A stretch of 64,000 nucleotides of DNA from an uncultured Aquimarina sp. (lineage in GTDB: Bacteria; Bacteroidota; Bacteroidia; Flavobacteriales; Flavobacteriaceae). The stretch's first letter is position 1. Each line of letters begins with the position of its first letter. This document shows positions 28,768 to 36,580 of the stretch, one piece after another. Under the pieces are notes generated by a model. It was not told the DNA's origin and searched no databases. It saw nothing but the letters and a program-made list of their open reading frames with translations. Made by a program: the position numbers and the translations under genes. Where the stretch lies: positions 186,001 through 250,000 of the forward strand of contig CANLYR010000002.1 in assembly GCA_947495425.1 (NCBI GenBank), given 5' to 3'.

Positions 28768-29421
28768 ATGAAAGTTATGGATAAACTAGCGGGCTATTTC
28801 CTTATTTTTTTTATTTCCGCATCTTCATATGCCCAAGATATAGCCATTTTGCAGTATAAAGGTGGTGGGGATTGGTATAGTAACCCTACTGCATTACCTA
28901 ATTTGATTACCTTTTGTAACCAAAACATTAATACAACAATCACTAATAAGCCGCAAACCGTAAAACCGGAAAGTATAGATATTTTTCAGTATCCGTATAT
29001 TCATATGACCGGGCATGGCAATGTTTTTTTTACAGATGAAGATGCTGAAAATCTGAGAAACTATTTGTTGAGTGGTGGTTTTCTTCATATAGATGATAAT
29101 TATGGCATGGAACCGTATATTCGAAAAGAGCTTATTAAGGTTTTTCCTGATAAAAAATTGGTTGAATTACCAACAACACATCCAATTTTTTCTTATAAGT
29201 ATAATTTCCCGAAAGGGCTGCCAAAAATCCATGAACATGATGGAAAACGTTCACAAGCACTTGGAATCATTCATGAAGATCGATTAGTGCTTTTATTTAC
29301 CTTTGAGAGTGACCTTGGAGATGGTTGGGAAAATCCCGAAGTACATAATGATCCAGAAGAAGTCCGTACCAAAGCGCTCAAAATGGGAGCCAATATTATT
29401 AAATACGCTTTTGAGAATTAA
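28768..29421 (+). CDS. DUF4159 domain-containing exported protein
   Basis: A 217-residue protein with a signal peptide ending in SYAQ near residue 23. The body matches the DUF4159 family, with QYKGGGDWYSNPTALPNL, HMTGHGNVFFTDEDAENL and LLSGGFLHIDDNYG. The fold is thought to be like the glutamine amidotransferase-type regions of gliding and secretion-related proteins, but its function is not established. The start could instead be ATG at 28780 (MDKLAG). The stop codon overlaps the next ATG (TAATG), so the two genes are coupled. Confidence 0.88.
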   Translation: MKVMDKLAGYFLIFFISASSYAQDIAILQYKGGGDWYSNPTALPNLITFCNQNINTTITNKPQTVKPESIDIFQYPYIHMTGHGNVFFTDEDAENLRNYLLSGGFLHIDDNYGMEPYIRKELIKVFPDKKLVELPTTHPIFSYKYNFPKGLPKIHEHDGKRSQALGIIHEDRLVLLFTFESDLGDGWENPEVHNDPEEVRTKALKMGANIIKYAFEN

Positions 29422-29939
29422 TGTCTGAACAATTACATCATAATAACAATCAGTTTACAAAAATAAAATTCCCTATAACACTTGTCTGCGACCGGGTACA
29501 TGCTCCTGCCAACATTGGAAGCTTATTTAGAATTGCAGATAGTTTTGGCGTAGAAAAAATTTATTTTTGTGGCGAAAATACTACGATAATAAGCAAAAGA
29601 ATGCAACGTACCGCAAGGTCTACCCATGAAGTTATTCCTTACAAACAGTCAGAGCGCACCATTAATATTGTTAAAGAATTACAATCAAAAGGATATACGG
29701 TGCTGGCATTAGAAATTACAAATCATAGTATTCCTGTTTCTAAATATAAAATTACAAATCAAGAAAAAATAGCCATCGTAATTGGTGAAGAAAATTTTGG
29801 TGTGTCTAAAGATGTTCTGGAAATAGTAAAACAGAGTCTCCATATCAATATGTATGGCAATAATAGCAGTATGAATGTGGCCACAGCAACCGGGATTGCA
29901 TTGTATGAAATAACTAAACAATGGCTAGTAGCTGGTTGA
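29421..29939 (+). CDS. TrmH/SpoU family RNA 2'-O-methyltransferase
   Basis: A 172-residue SPOUT methyltransferase. The three SpoU motifs are visible: NIGSLFRIADSFG with the catalytic Arg, IVIGEENFGVS, and SSMNVATATGIALYE. It should methylate a ribose 2'-OH in tRNA or rRNA, and the exact target is not predictable. Translation is coupled to the DUF4159 gene by a one-base overlap. Confidence 0.93.
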   Translation: MSEQLHHNNNQFTKIKFPITLVCDRVHAPANIGSLFRIADSFGVEKIYFCGENTTIISKRMQRTARSTHEVIPYKQSERTINIVKELQSKGYTVLALEITNHSIPVSKYKITNQEKIAIVIGEENFGVSKDVLEIVKQSLHINMYGNNSSMNVATATGIALYEITKQWLVAG

Positions 29940-29984
29940 AAGTATTAAATAAAATACTCACAAAGGCGATACTCTAAAACTTTG

Positions 29985-29992
29985 TAACTTTG
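29985..29992 (+). promoter_or_regulatory. Bacteroidota -7 promoter box for the AI-2E family gene
   Basis: TAACTTTG, 28 bases before the ATG at 30020. It is identical to the boxes at 25686, 26906 and 31237. Confidence 0.55.
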
Positions 29993-30019
29993 ATCCTTCG
30001 TAGTTTTTAAACTTTACGC

Positions 30020-31108
30020 ATGAATTCAAAAACAATCGCATACGGAATCTTAAGAGCAGTAGCAATAATTATAGGTGTTTTAGGATTACTATGGTTTTTA
30101 TATAAAATACAGTCCGTATTAATCTACATTGCCTTTGCCGCTGTTATTTCTTTAATGGGAAGGCCCTTGGTATTATTTCTAAAAAAGAAATTAAAATTCA
30201 ACAATACTATAGCTGTAGTATTTACGCTTATAATCACGATTAGCTTGTTTCTAAGTATTTTTTCATTGTTTGTACCCATAGTCATAGAACAAGGACAATT
30301 GATAGGCGGCATAGATGTGAATAGCATTAGTGATGATCTTGATCGACTTAATCAAGAAGTGAGTGATTATTTCAATATCGAAAAGTTGAGCCTTATAGAA
30401 CTTGTAAAAAAAACTGATCTAATGCAGTTTTTTGACCTCAAAGTCATTCCTGAGGCTATTAATTCTTTTCTAAGTGGTTTTGGAGCGGTTTTGATCGGTT
30501 TGTTTTCTATATTATTTATTTCATTTTTTCTATTAAAAGATAGCTATTTATTAGAAAACAGTCTTTTGGCTTTTGCTAAGCAAGAAGATGAAACCAAATT
30601 TATGCAGGCGTTTACAAAAATTAAAGATTTATTATCACGCTATTTTGTAGGCTTATTATTACAAGTTGTTATTCTTTTTACACTGTATACGATCCTTTTG
30701 TTGGTATTTGGTGTTAATAATGCCATTGCCGTAGCATTGATTGCTGCCATCTTTAACCTTATTCCGTACATAGGACCTCTATTTGGTGGAGTATTCGTAC
30801 TTATTTTGGCCATTACTAGTAATTTAGGTCTTGATTTTCAGATGGTAATGCTACCTAAATTGACTTATATTTTAATTGGTTATTTAGCAATTCAATTGAT
30901 TGATAATTTTATAAATCAGCCTTTAATTTTTGGTACCAGTGTAAAATCGCATCCATTAGAAATTTTTCTTGCTATCCTTATCTTTGGATTACTATTCGGA
31001 ATCGGAGGATTAATTGTCGCTGTACCATTTTATACCGCAATTAAAGTGATCGCTAAAGAGTTTTTGTCTGAATATAAGATTGTAAAGACATTAACTAAGG
31101 ATTTGTAG
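30020..31108 (+). CDS. AI-2E family transporter
   Basis: A 362-residue inner-membrane protein with about eight membrane helices. The family signature is seen in the C-terminal half: IPYIGPLFGGVF and the following hydrophobic segment, then QLIDNFINQPLIFG. The family includes exporters of autoinducer-2 and sodium/proton antiporters, so the substrate is uncertain. The 77-base heptamer array follows directly after the stop. Confidence 0.93.
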   Translation: MNSKTIAYGILRAVAIIIGVLGLLWFLYKIQSVLIYIAFAAVISLMGRPLVLFLKKKLKFNNTIAVVFTLIITISLFLSIFSLFVPIVIEQGQLIGGIDVNSISDDLDRLNQEVSDYFNIEKLSLIELVKKTDLMQFFDLKVIPEAINSFLSGFGAVLIGLFSILFISFFLLKDSYLLENSLLAFAKQEDETKFMQAFTKIKDLLSRYFVGLLLQVVILFTLYTILLLVFGVNNAIAVALIAAIFNLIPYIGPLFGGVFVLILAITSNLGLDFQMVMLPKLTYILIGYLAIQLIDNFINQPLIFGTSVKSHPLEIFLAILIFGLLFGIGGLIVAVPFYTAIKVIAKEFLSEYKIVKTLTKDL

Positions 31109-31185
31109 TTAGTTGTTAGTTGTTAGTTGTTAGTTGTTAGTTGTTAGTTGTTAGTTGTTAGTTGTTAGTTGTTAGTTGTTAGTTG
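31109..31185. repeat. 11 perfect copies of the heptamer TTAGTTG
   Basis: An uninterrupted array of 11 identical 7-base units (77 bases), beginning one base after the AI-2E stop codon and ending about 50 bases before the -7 box of the next gene. Perfect repetition suggests recent slippage and a length that varies between cells. Confidence 0.95.
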
Positions 31186-31236
31186 AAATTATTAAATAAA
31201 ATCAAATACTCAAAAACTTTAGTTCTCATCCACTTG

Positions 31237-31244
31237 TAACTTTG
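31237..31244 (+). promoter_or_regulatory. Bacteroidota -7 promoter box for the 31258 gene
   Basis: TAACTTTG, 13 bases before the TTG start at 31258. A start site near 31251 would leave a very short leader. Confidence 0.5.
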
Positions 31245-31257
31245 AAACTTTAAAAAT

Positions 31258-32445
31258 TTGAATACAAAACTACTACATAAAGAAGTTCAAGAGTTTATAG
31301 CTCAAAAATCAAATTCCCCTATTGATTTAAGTACCTTGATTTTATCCGGAAGTCCTTTCAAAGATATCTCACCCCAAGAATTAGCACAACAAATCAACGG
31401 GAGAGTAAAAGCAAAACAAAAATTACCATCTTGGTTTGTTAAAAGCAACATATATTATCCGCCAACACTCAACCTGGAGCAAACTTCTTCTGAAGCCACA
31501 GCCAACTATAAAAGTACTATTGTTTTTGGGGATACGTTAATAGATCTTACCGGTGGTCTTGGTATTGATGATTACTTTTTTTCTAAACGCATGCAAGAAG
31601 TGATTCATTGCGAGTTCAATGATGAATTAAGCCATATAGCTTCACATAATTTTGACATACTTGATGCAACCAATATCAGAACCAAAGTTGGGGACGGACT
31701 AGAAGTTTTGAAAAATATAGATGCTGTAGATTGGATTTATATTGACCCTTCTAGAAGGCATGATCGTAAAGGAAAGGTATTCTTTCTTGAAGACTGCCTC
31801 CCTGATGTGCCTTCAAATTTGGATTTTTTCTTTAAAAAAACCAGAAATATCCTAATCAAGACCTCTCCTCTACTTGACCTCCAAGCTGGTATAAATGCAT
31901 TACGTTGTATAAAAGAAATTCATGTCGTTGCAGTAGGTAATGAAGTTAAAGAATTACTATGGGTTATGGATCAAACGTATCTCGGTGATATTACTATTCA
32001 TACTATTAATATTCAAAAAAAAGAGCATCAAAAATTTTCTTTTCTTTTAAAAGATGAAGCCAAACAGGTGGCAGAATACTCTCTTCCTAAAACATACCTG
32101 TACGAACCCAATTCGGCAATTCTCAAAAGCGGAGGTTTTTTAAGTATTGCTTATGCTTTCAAACTACAAAAACTGCATATAAACTCTCATCTATATACTT
32201 CAGACCATACTATTGAATTTCCTGGCAGGAGATTTGAAATTATTTCTGTATTTCAGTATCAAAAAAAAACACTATCTAAAGCCAGGATAACAAAAGCTAA
32301 TATTACAATACGCAACTTCCCTGAAAGTGTCGCTACTATAAGAAAAAAGCATAATATCAAAGATGGTGGTGATATATATCTGTTTTTTACAACAAATTTT
32401 GAAGGTAAAAAAATTGTAATACGATGTAAGAAGGTTAAGGCTTAG
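31258..32445 (+). CDS. class I SAM-dependent methyltransferase (THUMP-like)
   Basis: A 395-residue protein. The S-adenosylmethionine loop is LIDLTGGLGIDDYFF and the later DWIYIDPSRRH is motif IV with the DPSRR variant. The C-terminal 100 residues resemble the THUMP-like domain of flavobacterial homologues, which points to an RNA target. The frame begins at a TTG at 31258-31260 giving MNTKLLHKEV; no ATG fits. Its last four bases overlap the convergent gene at 32442. Confidence 0.88.
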   Translation: MNTKLLHKEVQEFIAQKSNSPIDLSTLILSGSPFKDISPQELAQQINGRVKAKQKLPSWFVKSNIYYPPTLNLEQTSSEATANYKSTIVFGDTLIDLTGGLGIDDYFFSKRMQEVIHCEFNDELSHIASHNFDILDATNIRTKVGDGLEVLKNIDAVDWIYIDPSRRHDRKGKVFFLEDCLPDVPSNLDFFFKKTRNILIKTSPLLDLQAGINALRCIKEIHVVAVGNEVKELLWVMDQTYLGDITIHTINIQKKEHQKFSFLLKDEAKQVAEYSLPKTYLYEPNSAILKSGGFLSIAYAFKLQKLHINSHLYTSDHTIEFPGRRFEIISVFQYQKKTLSKARITKANITIRNFPESVATIRKKHNIKDGGDIYLFFTTNFEGKKIVIRCKKVKA

Positions 32446-32918
32446 GACTTAGAAAACACTTTAGAATTAGTTATAAACCCGTTTACGTATTCTTTTAGAC
32501 CATCGCGTTTGACCTTTTTAATATTGTTGAGTATAAAATTTTTATCCTCTTCGATATTTTTATTATATCCTACAATTTTAGGAGTGTTTGATTGAATACT
32601 TAACCTTATCACTCTAAGCTCGATATTATCAGGCTCTGAATCCACAGCTGCATCAATCATCTTTCTCCCCTTATTAAAATATGATAATTTACTAATTGGA
32701 TTCCAGGAAAACGAAGCTTTTAATGCTAATGCAGCGCCATGGTATCCATCATATATAGCGCCATCGTTTAGTAATGCTTTTTTGGTTAATTCATAGAATT
32801 GTTCTGCATTTTCATCTGATTCATTACATACCTTATACGAACTACGAATTTCTTCGATACTAATTGTATCAGTAGTTGTTGTACAGAAAAAAACGAGTAG
32901 AATTGATAAAATTTTCAT
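32442..32918 (-). CDS. small exported hypothetical protein, TPR-like
   Basis: A 158-residue protein with a short signal sequence (to about residue 15). It is mostly helical, with GYHGAALALKASFSWNP and FNKGRKMIDAAVDSEPDNIELR, which resemble tetratricopeptide-type helices. Similar proteins occur in flavobacteria without a known function. The 3' end overlaps the convergent methyltransferase by four bases. Confidence 0.78.
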   Translation of the reverse strand: MKILSILLVFFCTTTTDTISIEEIRSSYKVCNESDENAEQFYELTKKALLNDGAIYDGYHGAALALKASFSWNPISKLSYFNKGRKMIDAAVDSEPDNIELRVIRLSIQSNTPKIVGYNKNIEEDKNFILNNIKKVKRDGLKEYVNGFITNSKVFSKS

Positions 32919-32986
32919 GGATTTTTTACAAAATTTAATGCTATTCTTTAAAAAACGCTTAGTAAGAAACTAAGTTGCACTATTAT

Positions 32987-34582
32987 TTATTTAGATAATG
33001 AGATTTTTAGTAACAAATTACTTTTCTTACCATCATAAGCTTCTAAAATCATATCTTTATTAGGTAATGTAGCGGCTTTGGTTAATTCTAAAACATCCAT
33101 GCGCGAATTTCTAATATCGCTACTCGTAAGAATAGCTTCTCTAGTAGCTTCTCCTGTTTTGTTATCTATAATAAAAGAAGTCAGGTAAATAAACTCTTTT
33201 TTTCCATCAAAATATCGTGTAGGAGTTTCATCGAATGATCGTTTGAGATTCGTAAAATCATCAATATAGAATATATAGTGTTTTCCAGCATTCTCAAAGT
33301 TTATAAACGACATACTTCGTTTACCTACAACTCCCATCTGATACTTGGGAAGTTTATGCATCCATTGCATAGTGTTACCAGACGACAATTTGAATGTAAA
33401 GATATCTCTATAATAATATTTATAGGTCGTTCTGGATCCCGATGAGCTTGATGTTGTAAAAGATTCTGCATATCGCTGTTCTCCAAATAAAACAACACTT
33501 CCGTCTGCATTAAAAACGACATCGTTTATTTTTAGTTTTTCGAGATCTTTTAAATCGTCTTCTTTTTGAGTTCCTTCATTTACTCGTTCTTCTCTTTTGA
33601 GTATTAGTTCTTTTATTTTTTCTTGTGGAATATCTGCTTTTGTCAAAGCACTTATAGCACCGTCATTCGATACTATTGCTGAGAAAACACCAGATATTTC
33701 TGCTTTATTATCGTCATTGGCATAAAAGCCTGACACATGAACTTTACCCGACGTATCTAGCTCGATAGCTGCGTCTGTAATTGATTTTCCGGGGATATCT
33801 ATTTTACTTTTGGTAGGTTCGCCTCCATCCTCTACAATTTTAAACACTTCGGTATGATAGGTCGACTCTATTTTATTTTTATCTTCAGACGCACTGTTAA
33901 AAACAGAAGCCGTCATATAAAAATTTCCATCATTATCGATTGCAAATGCTTCATTTTGCATGATATTAGAAGCATAAGGCATAGACACTTTTCTTCGCCA
34001 TAACATATTTAATCCATCACTAAAAACAGTAATCCCAATTTTATCTGATTTACCCTCTCCTGTTTTGATACGAAACAATACCAATAGTTTTTTTCCATCG
34101 GGAGACTTTTTAAATGCAAATTGATTTATTCTTCCTCCAGCATCAAAACCATAAGTACTTTTAAAACCAAAGTCTCGATCCATACTTTCTTTATCATTAA
34201 TAAGTTGGATTGGTTTTTCTGCTACTATTCCGGTTAGAGAAATTTTTTGACCGTACGCTCTATTTCCTTTAGTATAAAAAACAACTGCTTTCCCATTCAG
34301 CTCCATAACTGTCTGAAAATCTCCTTTGTCCTCGATGACTTGTCGCTTTTTTACATCTTCTTTAAGATCTTCCAGAGCATAGCGTTGTATTGTCATCCCA
34401 TTACGACTTTTCTTTATTGAAGCCAGTCTATTCCCAGAAGCCACATGATAAGTGCTCATACTTTTTATTCGCTTATATTTCTCTCCGGTCTTAAATGTAA
34501 AATCCTTGAGTAATATGGGTTTTTGGGCAAATGTAAAATTGCTAATAGATAGCATAAAAATGAAAACGTATTTGATATTCAT
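32987..34582 (-). CDS. secreted hypothetical protein, beta-propeller-like
   Basis: The frame can open at 34609, but the ATG at 34582 gives a clean signal peptide (MNIKYVFIFMLSISNFTFAQ), so I take that as the start (531 residues). The mature part has repeated strand patterns such as DNDGNFYMTASVF and DTSGKVHVSGFY, which suggest a propeller. No catalytic motif is visible. A -7 box (34636-34643) lies upstream. The protein is probably located in the periplasm or at the cell surface. Confidence 0.82.
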   Translation of the reverse strand: MNIKYVFIFMLSISNFTFAQKPILLKDFTFKTGEKYKRIKSMSTYHVASGNRLASIKKSRNGMTIQRYALEDLKEDVKKRQVIEDKGDFQTVMELNGKAVVFYTKGNRAYGQKISLTGIVAEKPIQLINDKESMDRDFGFKSTYGFDAGGRINQFAFKKSPDGKKLLVLFRIKTGEGKSDKIGITVFSDGLNMLWRRKVSMPYASNIMQNEAFAIDNDGNFYMTASVFNSASEDKNKIESTYHTEVFKIVEDGGEPTKSKIDIPGKSITDAAIELDTSGKVHVSGFYANDDNKAEISGVFSAIVSNDGAISALTKADIPQEKIKELILKREERVNEGTQKEDDLKDLEKLKINDVVFNADGSVVLFGEQRYAESFTTSSSSGSRTTYKYYYRDIFTFKLSSGNTMQWMHKLPKYQMGVVGKRSMSFINFENAGKHYIFYIDDFTNLKRSFDETPTRYFDGKKEFIYLTSFIIDNKTGEATREAILTSSDIRNSRMDVLELTKAATLPNKDMILEAYDGKKSNLLLKISLSK

Positions 34583-34635
34583 TTTAGTTTGGTTTTGATT
34601 CATACTCATAACATAATAAATAGGGCATTATTACG

Positions 34636-34643
34636 CAAATATA
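34636..34643 (-). promoter_or_regulatory. Bacteroidota -7 promoter box for the 32987-34582 gene
   Basis: The minus strand reads TATATTTG, a match to TAnnTTTG, 54 bases before the ATG at 34582. Confidence 0.5.
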
Positions 34644-34775
34644 TAAAAAGAAGAGGTTACGCTTTTTTTTAATAGTAGACTTGCTGTTTTTGTAGCTAAA
34701 AAAATTAAGAAAAATCTGATTTTCAAGTTTTTAAAAAACGGGGGTATATAAATAGAAAATTATGCAAAAAAAATG

Positions 34776-34806
34776 TTGCATTGTAGATTCATATGCGCTA
34801 CATTTG
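34776..34806 (+). promoter_or_regulatory. promoter of the tRNA-Ser/tRNA-Pro unit
   Basis: A -7 box TACATTTG at 34799-34806 with a TTG at 34776-34778, 20 bases upstream, fits the Bacteroidota -33/-7 spacing. Transcription would start near 34813, about 40 bases before the first tRNA. Confidence 0.6.
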
Positions 34807-34851
34807 CATCCGCATTTGAAACACTAATGCGAAGTTCTTTACAAAATTTTT

Positions 34852-34935
34852 GGAGAGGTGCCAGAGTGGTAATGGAGCAGATTGCTAATCTGTCAACGCG
34901 TAAGTGTTGCCGGGGTTCGAATCCCCGTCTCTCCG
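34852..34935 (+). tRNA. tRNA-Ser (GCT)
   Basis: An 84-base type II tRNA with a long variable arm. The acceptor pairs GGAGAGG with TCTCTCC (one G-T pair), the anticodon loop is TTGCTAA with GCT at 34884-34886, and the T arm has GGTTCGAATCC. The discriminator is G, as expected for serine. CCA is not encoded. Confidence 0.97.
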
Positions 34936-34947
34936 CATTTTTGTTTT

Positions 34948-35022
34948 CGGGGTGTAGCGTAGCCCGGTTATCGCGCCGCGTTTGGGACGCGGAGGTCGCA
35001 GGTTCGAATCCTGCCACCCCGA
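34948..35022 (+). tRNA. tRNA-Pro (TGG)
   Basis: A 75-base tRNA with acceptor CGGGGTG pairing with CACCCCG and an anticodon loop TTTGGGA with TGG at 34983-34985. The T arm reads GGTTCGAATCC. The 3' end is followed by the terminator at 35033 and an integrase gene, a common layout for tRNA-integrated elements. Confidence 0.97.
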
Positions 35023-35032
35023 CAAAGTTAAG

Positions 35033-35066
35033 CCGTTCATTTTCAGAAGATAATGAACGGTTTTTT
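35033..35066 (+). terminator. intrinsic terminator after the tRNA genes
   Basis: A perfect 9-pair stem, CCGTTCATT (35033-35041) and AATGAACGG (35052-35060), with a 10-base loop and a T6 run (35061-35066). Confidence 0.92.
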
Positions 35067-35110
35067 AGTTCTTCACGTCGGGGGTCGGCAGTAAAGTCGT
35101 CAGTTTATAG

Positions 35111-35118
35111 TATATTTG
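35111..35118 (+). promoter_or_regulatory. Bacteroidota -7 promoter box for the integrase
   Basis: TATATTTG fits TAnnTTTG and lies 30 bases before the ATG at 35148. Confidence 0.5.
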
Positions 35119-35147
35119 GTTTAGTACCAAAGTATACATACGAAGAT

Positions 35148-35831
35148 ATGCATAAATTTAAAAAGGCGCGTCTTGTCAAGTCAAAAGCTGCAAAAGGTAA
35201 TTATATTATGTTCTATGTTTGGGATGCACAGAAGAATGATCTGGTTAGACAACGAAAATATATTCCAAAGAAATACAGAACTGAAGCCGAACAGAAAGCG
35301 TATGCTAAAGATGTTATCAAACAGATTAACAAACTGCTAGCAGATGGATTCCACATTGACCGAAAAAAAGTTTCTAAAAATACCATTGACCGACAAAACC
35401 CGGTATCAGAAAAAATATATTCTGTTAGAGAAGCCACAACCGCATTTATTGAAATCAAGAAAGCTAAAAAACTTTATAAACGAGGAATAGAGTTTTATAC
35501 TAATACACTAGAGCGCTTTGTAAAGTGGCTAGCGGATAAAGGGTTGGATAGTGTTTGGATCGGAGATTTGGATAATGGCTTAATTCAGGAGTATTTTATA
35601 CATTTACTTACCAACAGAAAGAATAGTGCAAAAACCTACAAAAATACCCTAGGAGTTCTTAAAACGTTTTATAACGTCTGTTTAAAGCAAGAATGGGTAG
35701 AAGGTAAAAACCCATTTGATAAGGTTGACAAACTTCCTGAAGAATACGGTACTAAAAGTAAAAAACCTCCGCTAAAAACGGAGGCTTTGATTTTCAGATT
35801 AGACCCAAAGGGTCATAACGTTTATTCGTGA
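35148..35831 (+). pseudogene. tyrosine-recombinase integrase, truncated by an IS200-type element
   Basis: The real start is the ATG at 35148; a longer open frame upstream runs through the tRNAs and is not coding. The 227 residues hold the N-terminal arm-binding and SAM-like core-binding parts typical of phage-type integrases of Bacteroidota (FIEIKKAKKLYKRGIEFYT, then NSAKTYKNTLGVLKTFYN). The catalytic R-H-R-Y domain is missing. From about residue 205 the frame runs into the left end of the IS200-type element, so the gene is broken. Its place next to tRNA-Pro suggests it once drove insertion of the DNA to the right. Confidence 0.85.
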
Positions 35832-36300
35832 TGTTCCTGATATTTGACATACCGTTTAATCATATCTTCATCCAGTCCAACTGTACTAACAAAATAACCT
35901 CTTGACCAAAAGTGATTACCCCAATATGGTTTTTGTTTCAAATTTGGGTACGTCTTGAAAAGTTTTATCGCTATTTTACCTTTCAAAATACCCATGTATT
36001 CTGAAATAGATACTTTTGGTGGAATCGAACAAACCAAATGAATGTGATCTTTTTGCACATTCATTTCTACTATTTGAACATCCTTCCAAGTACTAATTAC
36101 TTGTAAATCGTATTCAACCAATGATTTGATCATACCTTCAAGTATCTGAAAACGATATTTCGAGGTGAATACAATGTGATAATCACATTTGTAGTAGACA
36201 TGTGTTAATTTTCTATATTTACTCATCTTAAAAAGTTTTAGATGGTAAACCTAAAAAATGGCAAAGCCTTTAAAACATGACCACCGTCAAAGACGGTGGT
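35766..36300. mobile_element. IS200/IS605-type insertion sequence
   Basis: A single transposase gene (35822-36226) is flanked by hairpins in place of inverted terminal repeats. On the left CCTCCG/CGGAGG pairs at 35766-35784, with a second small hairpin at 35802-35814; on the right a 9-pair hairpin lies at 36280-36300 (ACCACCGTC, loop AAA, GACGGTGGT). The exact cleavage sites are not resolved. It interrupts the integrase gene. Confidence 0.8.
35822..36226 (-). CDS. tnpA: IS200/IS605 family transposase TnpA
   Basis: A 134-residue HUH-type single-strand transposase. The metal-binding pair is His61 and His63 in KDHIHLV and the nucleophile is Tyr126 in RYVKYQ. It cuts and joins single-stranded DNA at hairpin-marked ends. 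The length is normal for the family and the reading frame is intact, so the element may still move. No TnpB partner is present. Confidence 0.95.
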   Translation of the reverse strand: MSKYRKLTHVYYKCDYHIVFTSKYRFQILEGMIKSLVEYDLQVISTWKDVQIVEMNVQKDHIHLVCSIPPKVSISEYMGILKGKIAIKLFKTYPNLKQKPYWGNHFWSRGYFVSTVGLDEDMIKRYVKYQEHHE

Positions 36301-36580
36301 TTTCTATAAGCAAATAAAATCAAGAATAAATATTTCTTATCTTAATAACGATGAATTGAAAATTTAGCTAAGCCCCATATCTTCAAAACGTAAAAGTTTT
36401 AAATCTCCCTTTAAAACAGAAATGTTTAATTTTTTAAGCTTGTTTAGGTTTGTCTAGAGGCTTTAAATGCTATTCTTTTTTTAATCAATATTGATTTTTG
36501 GAACAGTTTTCATCCATATGCAAGGTTAATTGTCTATAATTATTATTTTTGATTAATATTCACCTCTAAACTTATTACCT
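36301..36580. other. AT-rich spacer between the IS200-type element and the regulator
   Basis: No ORF. A 14-base palindrome AATCAATATTGATT is visible in the last third. The missing 3' part of the integrase cannot be found here. Confidence 0.4.

Noticed and set aside
31109..31185. CRISPR array
   Set aside because: Units are 7-base direct repeats with no spacers and no cas genes nearby.
34760..35017. 85-residue minus-strand ORF over the tRNA genes (MAGFEPATSASQ type)
   Set aside because: It is the well-known false ORF antisense to tRNA genes, here tRNA-Ser and tRNA-Pro.
34773..35147. N-terminal extension of the integrase frame
   Set aside because: It reads straight through both tRNAs and the terminator; the ATG at 35148 follows a -7 box and gives a normal integrase N-terminus.
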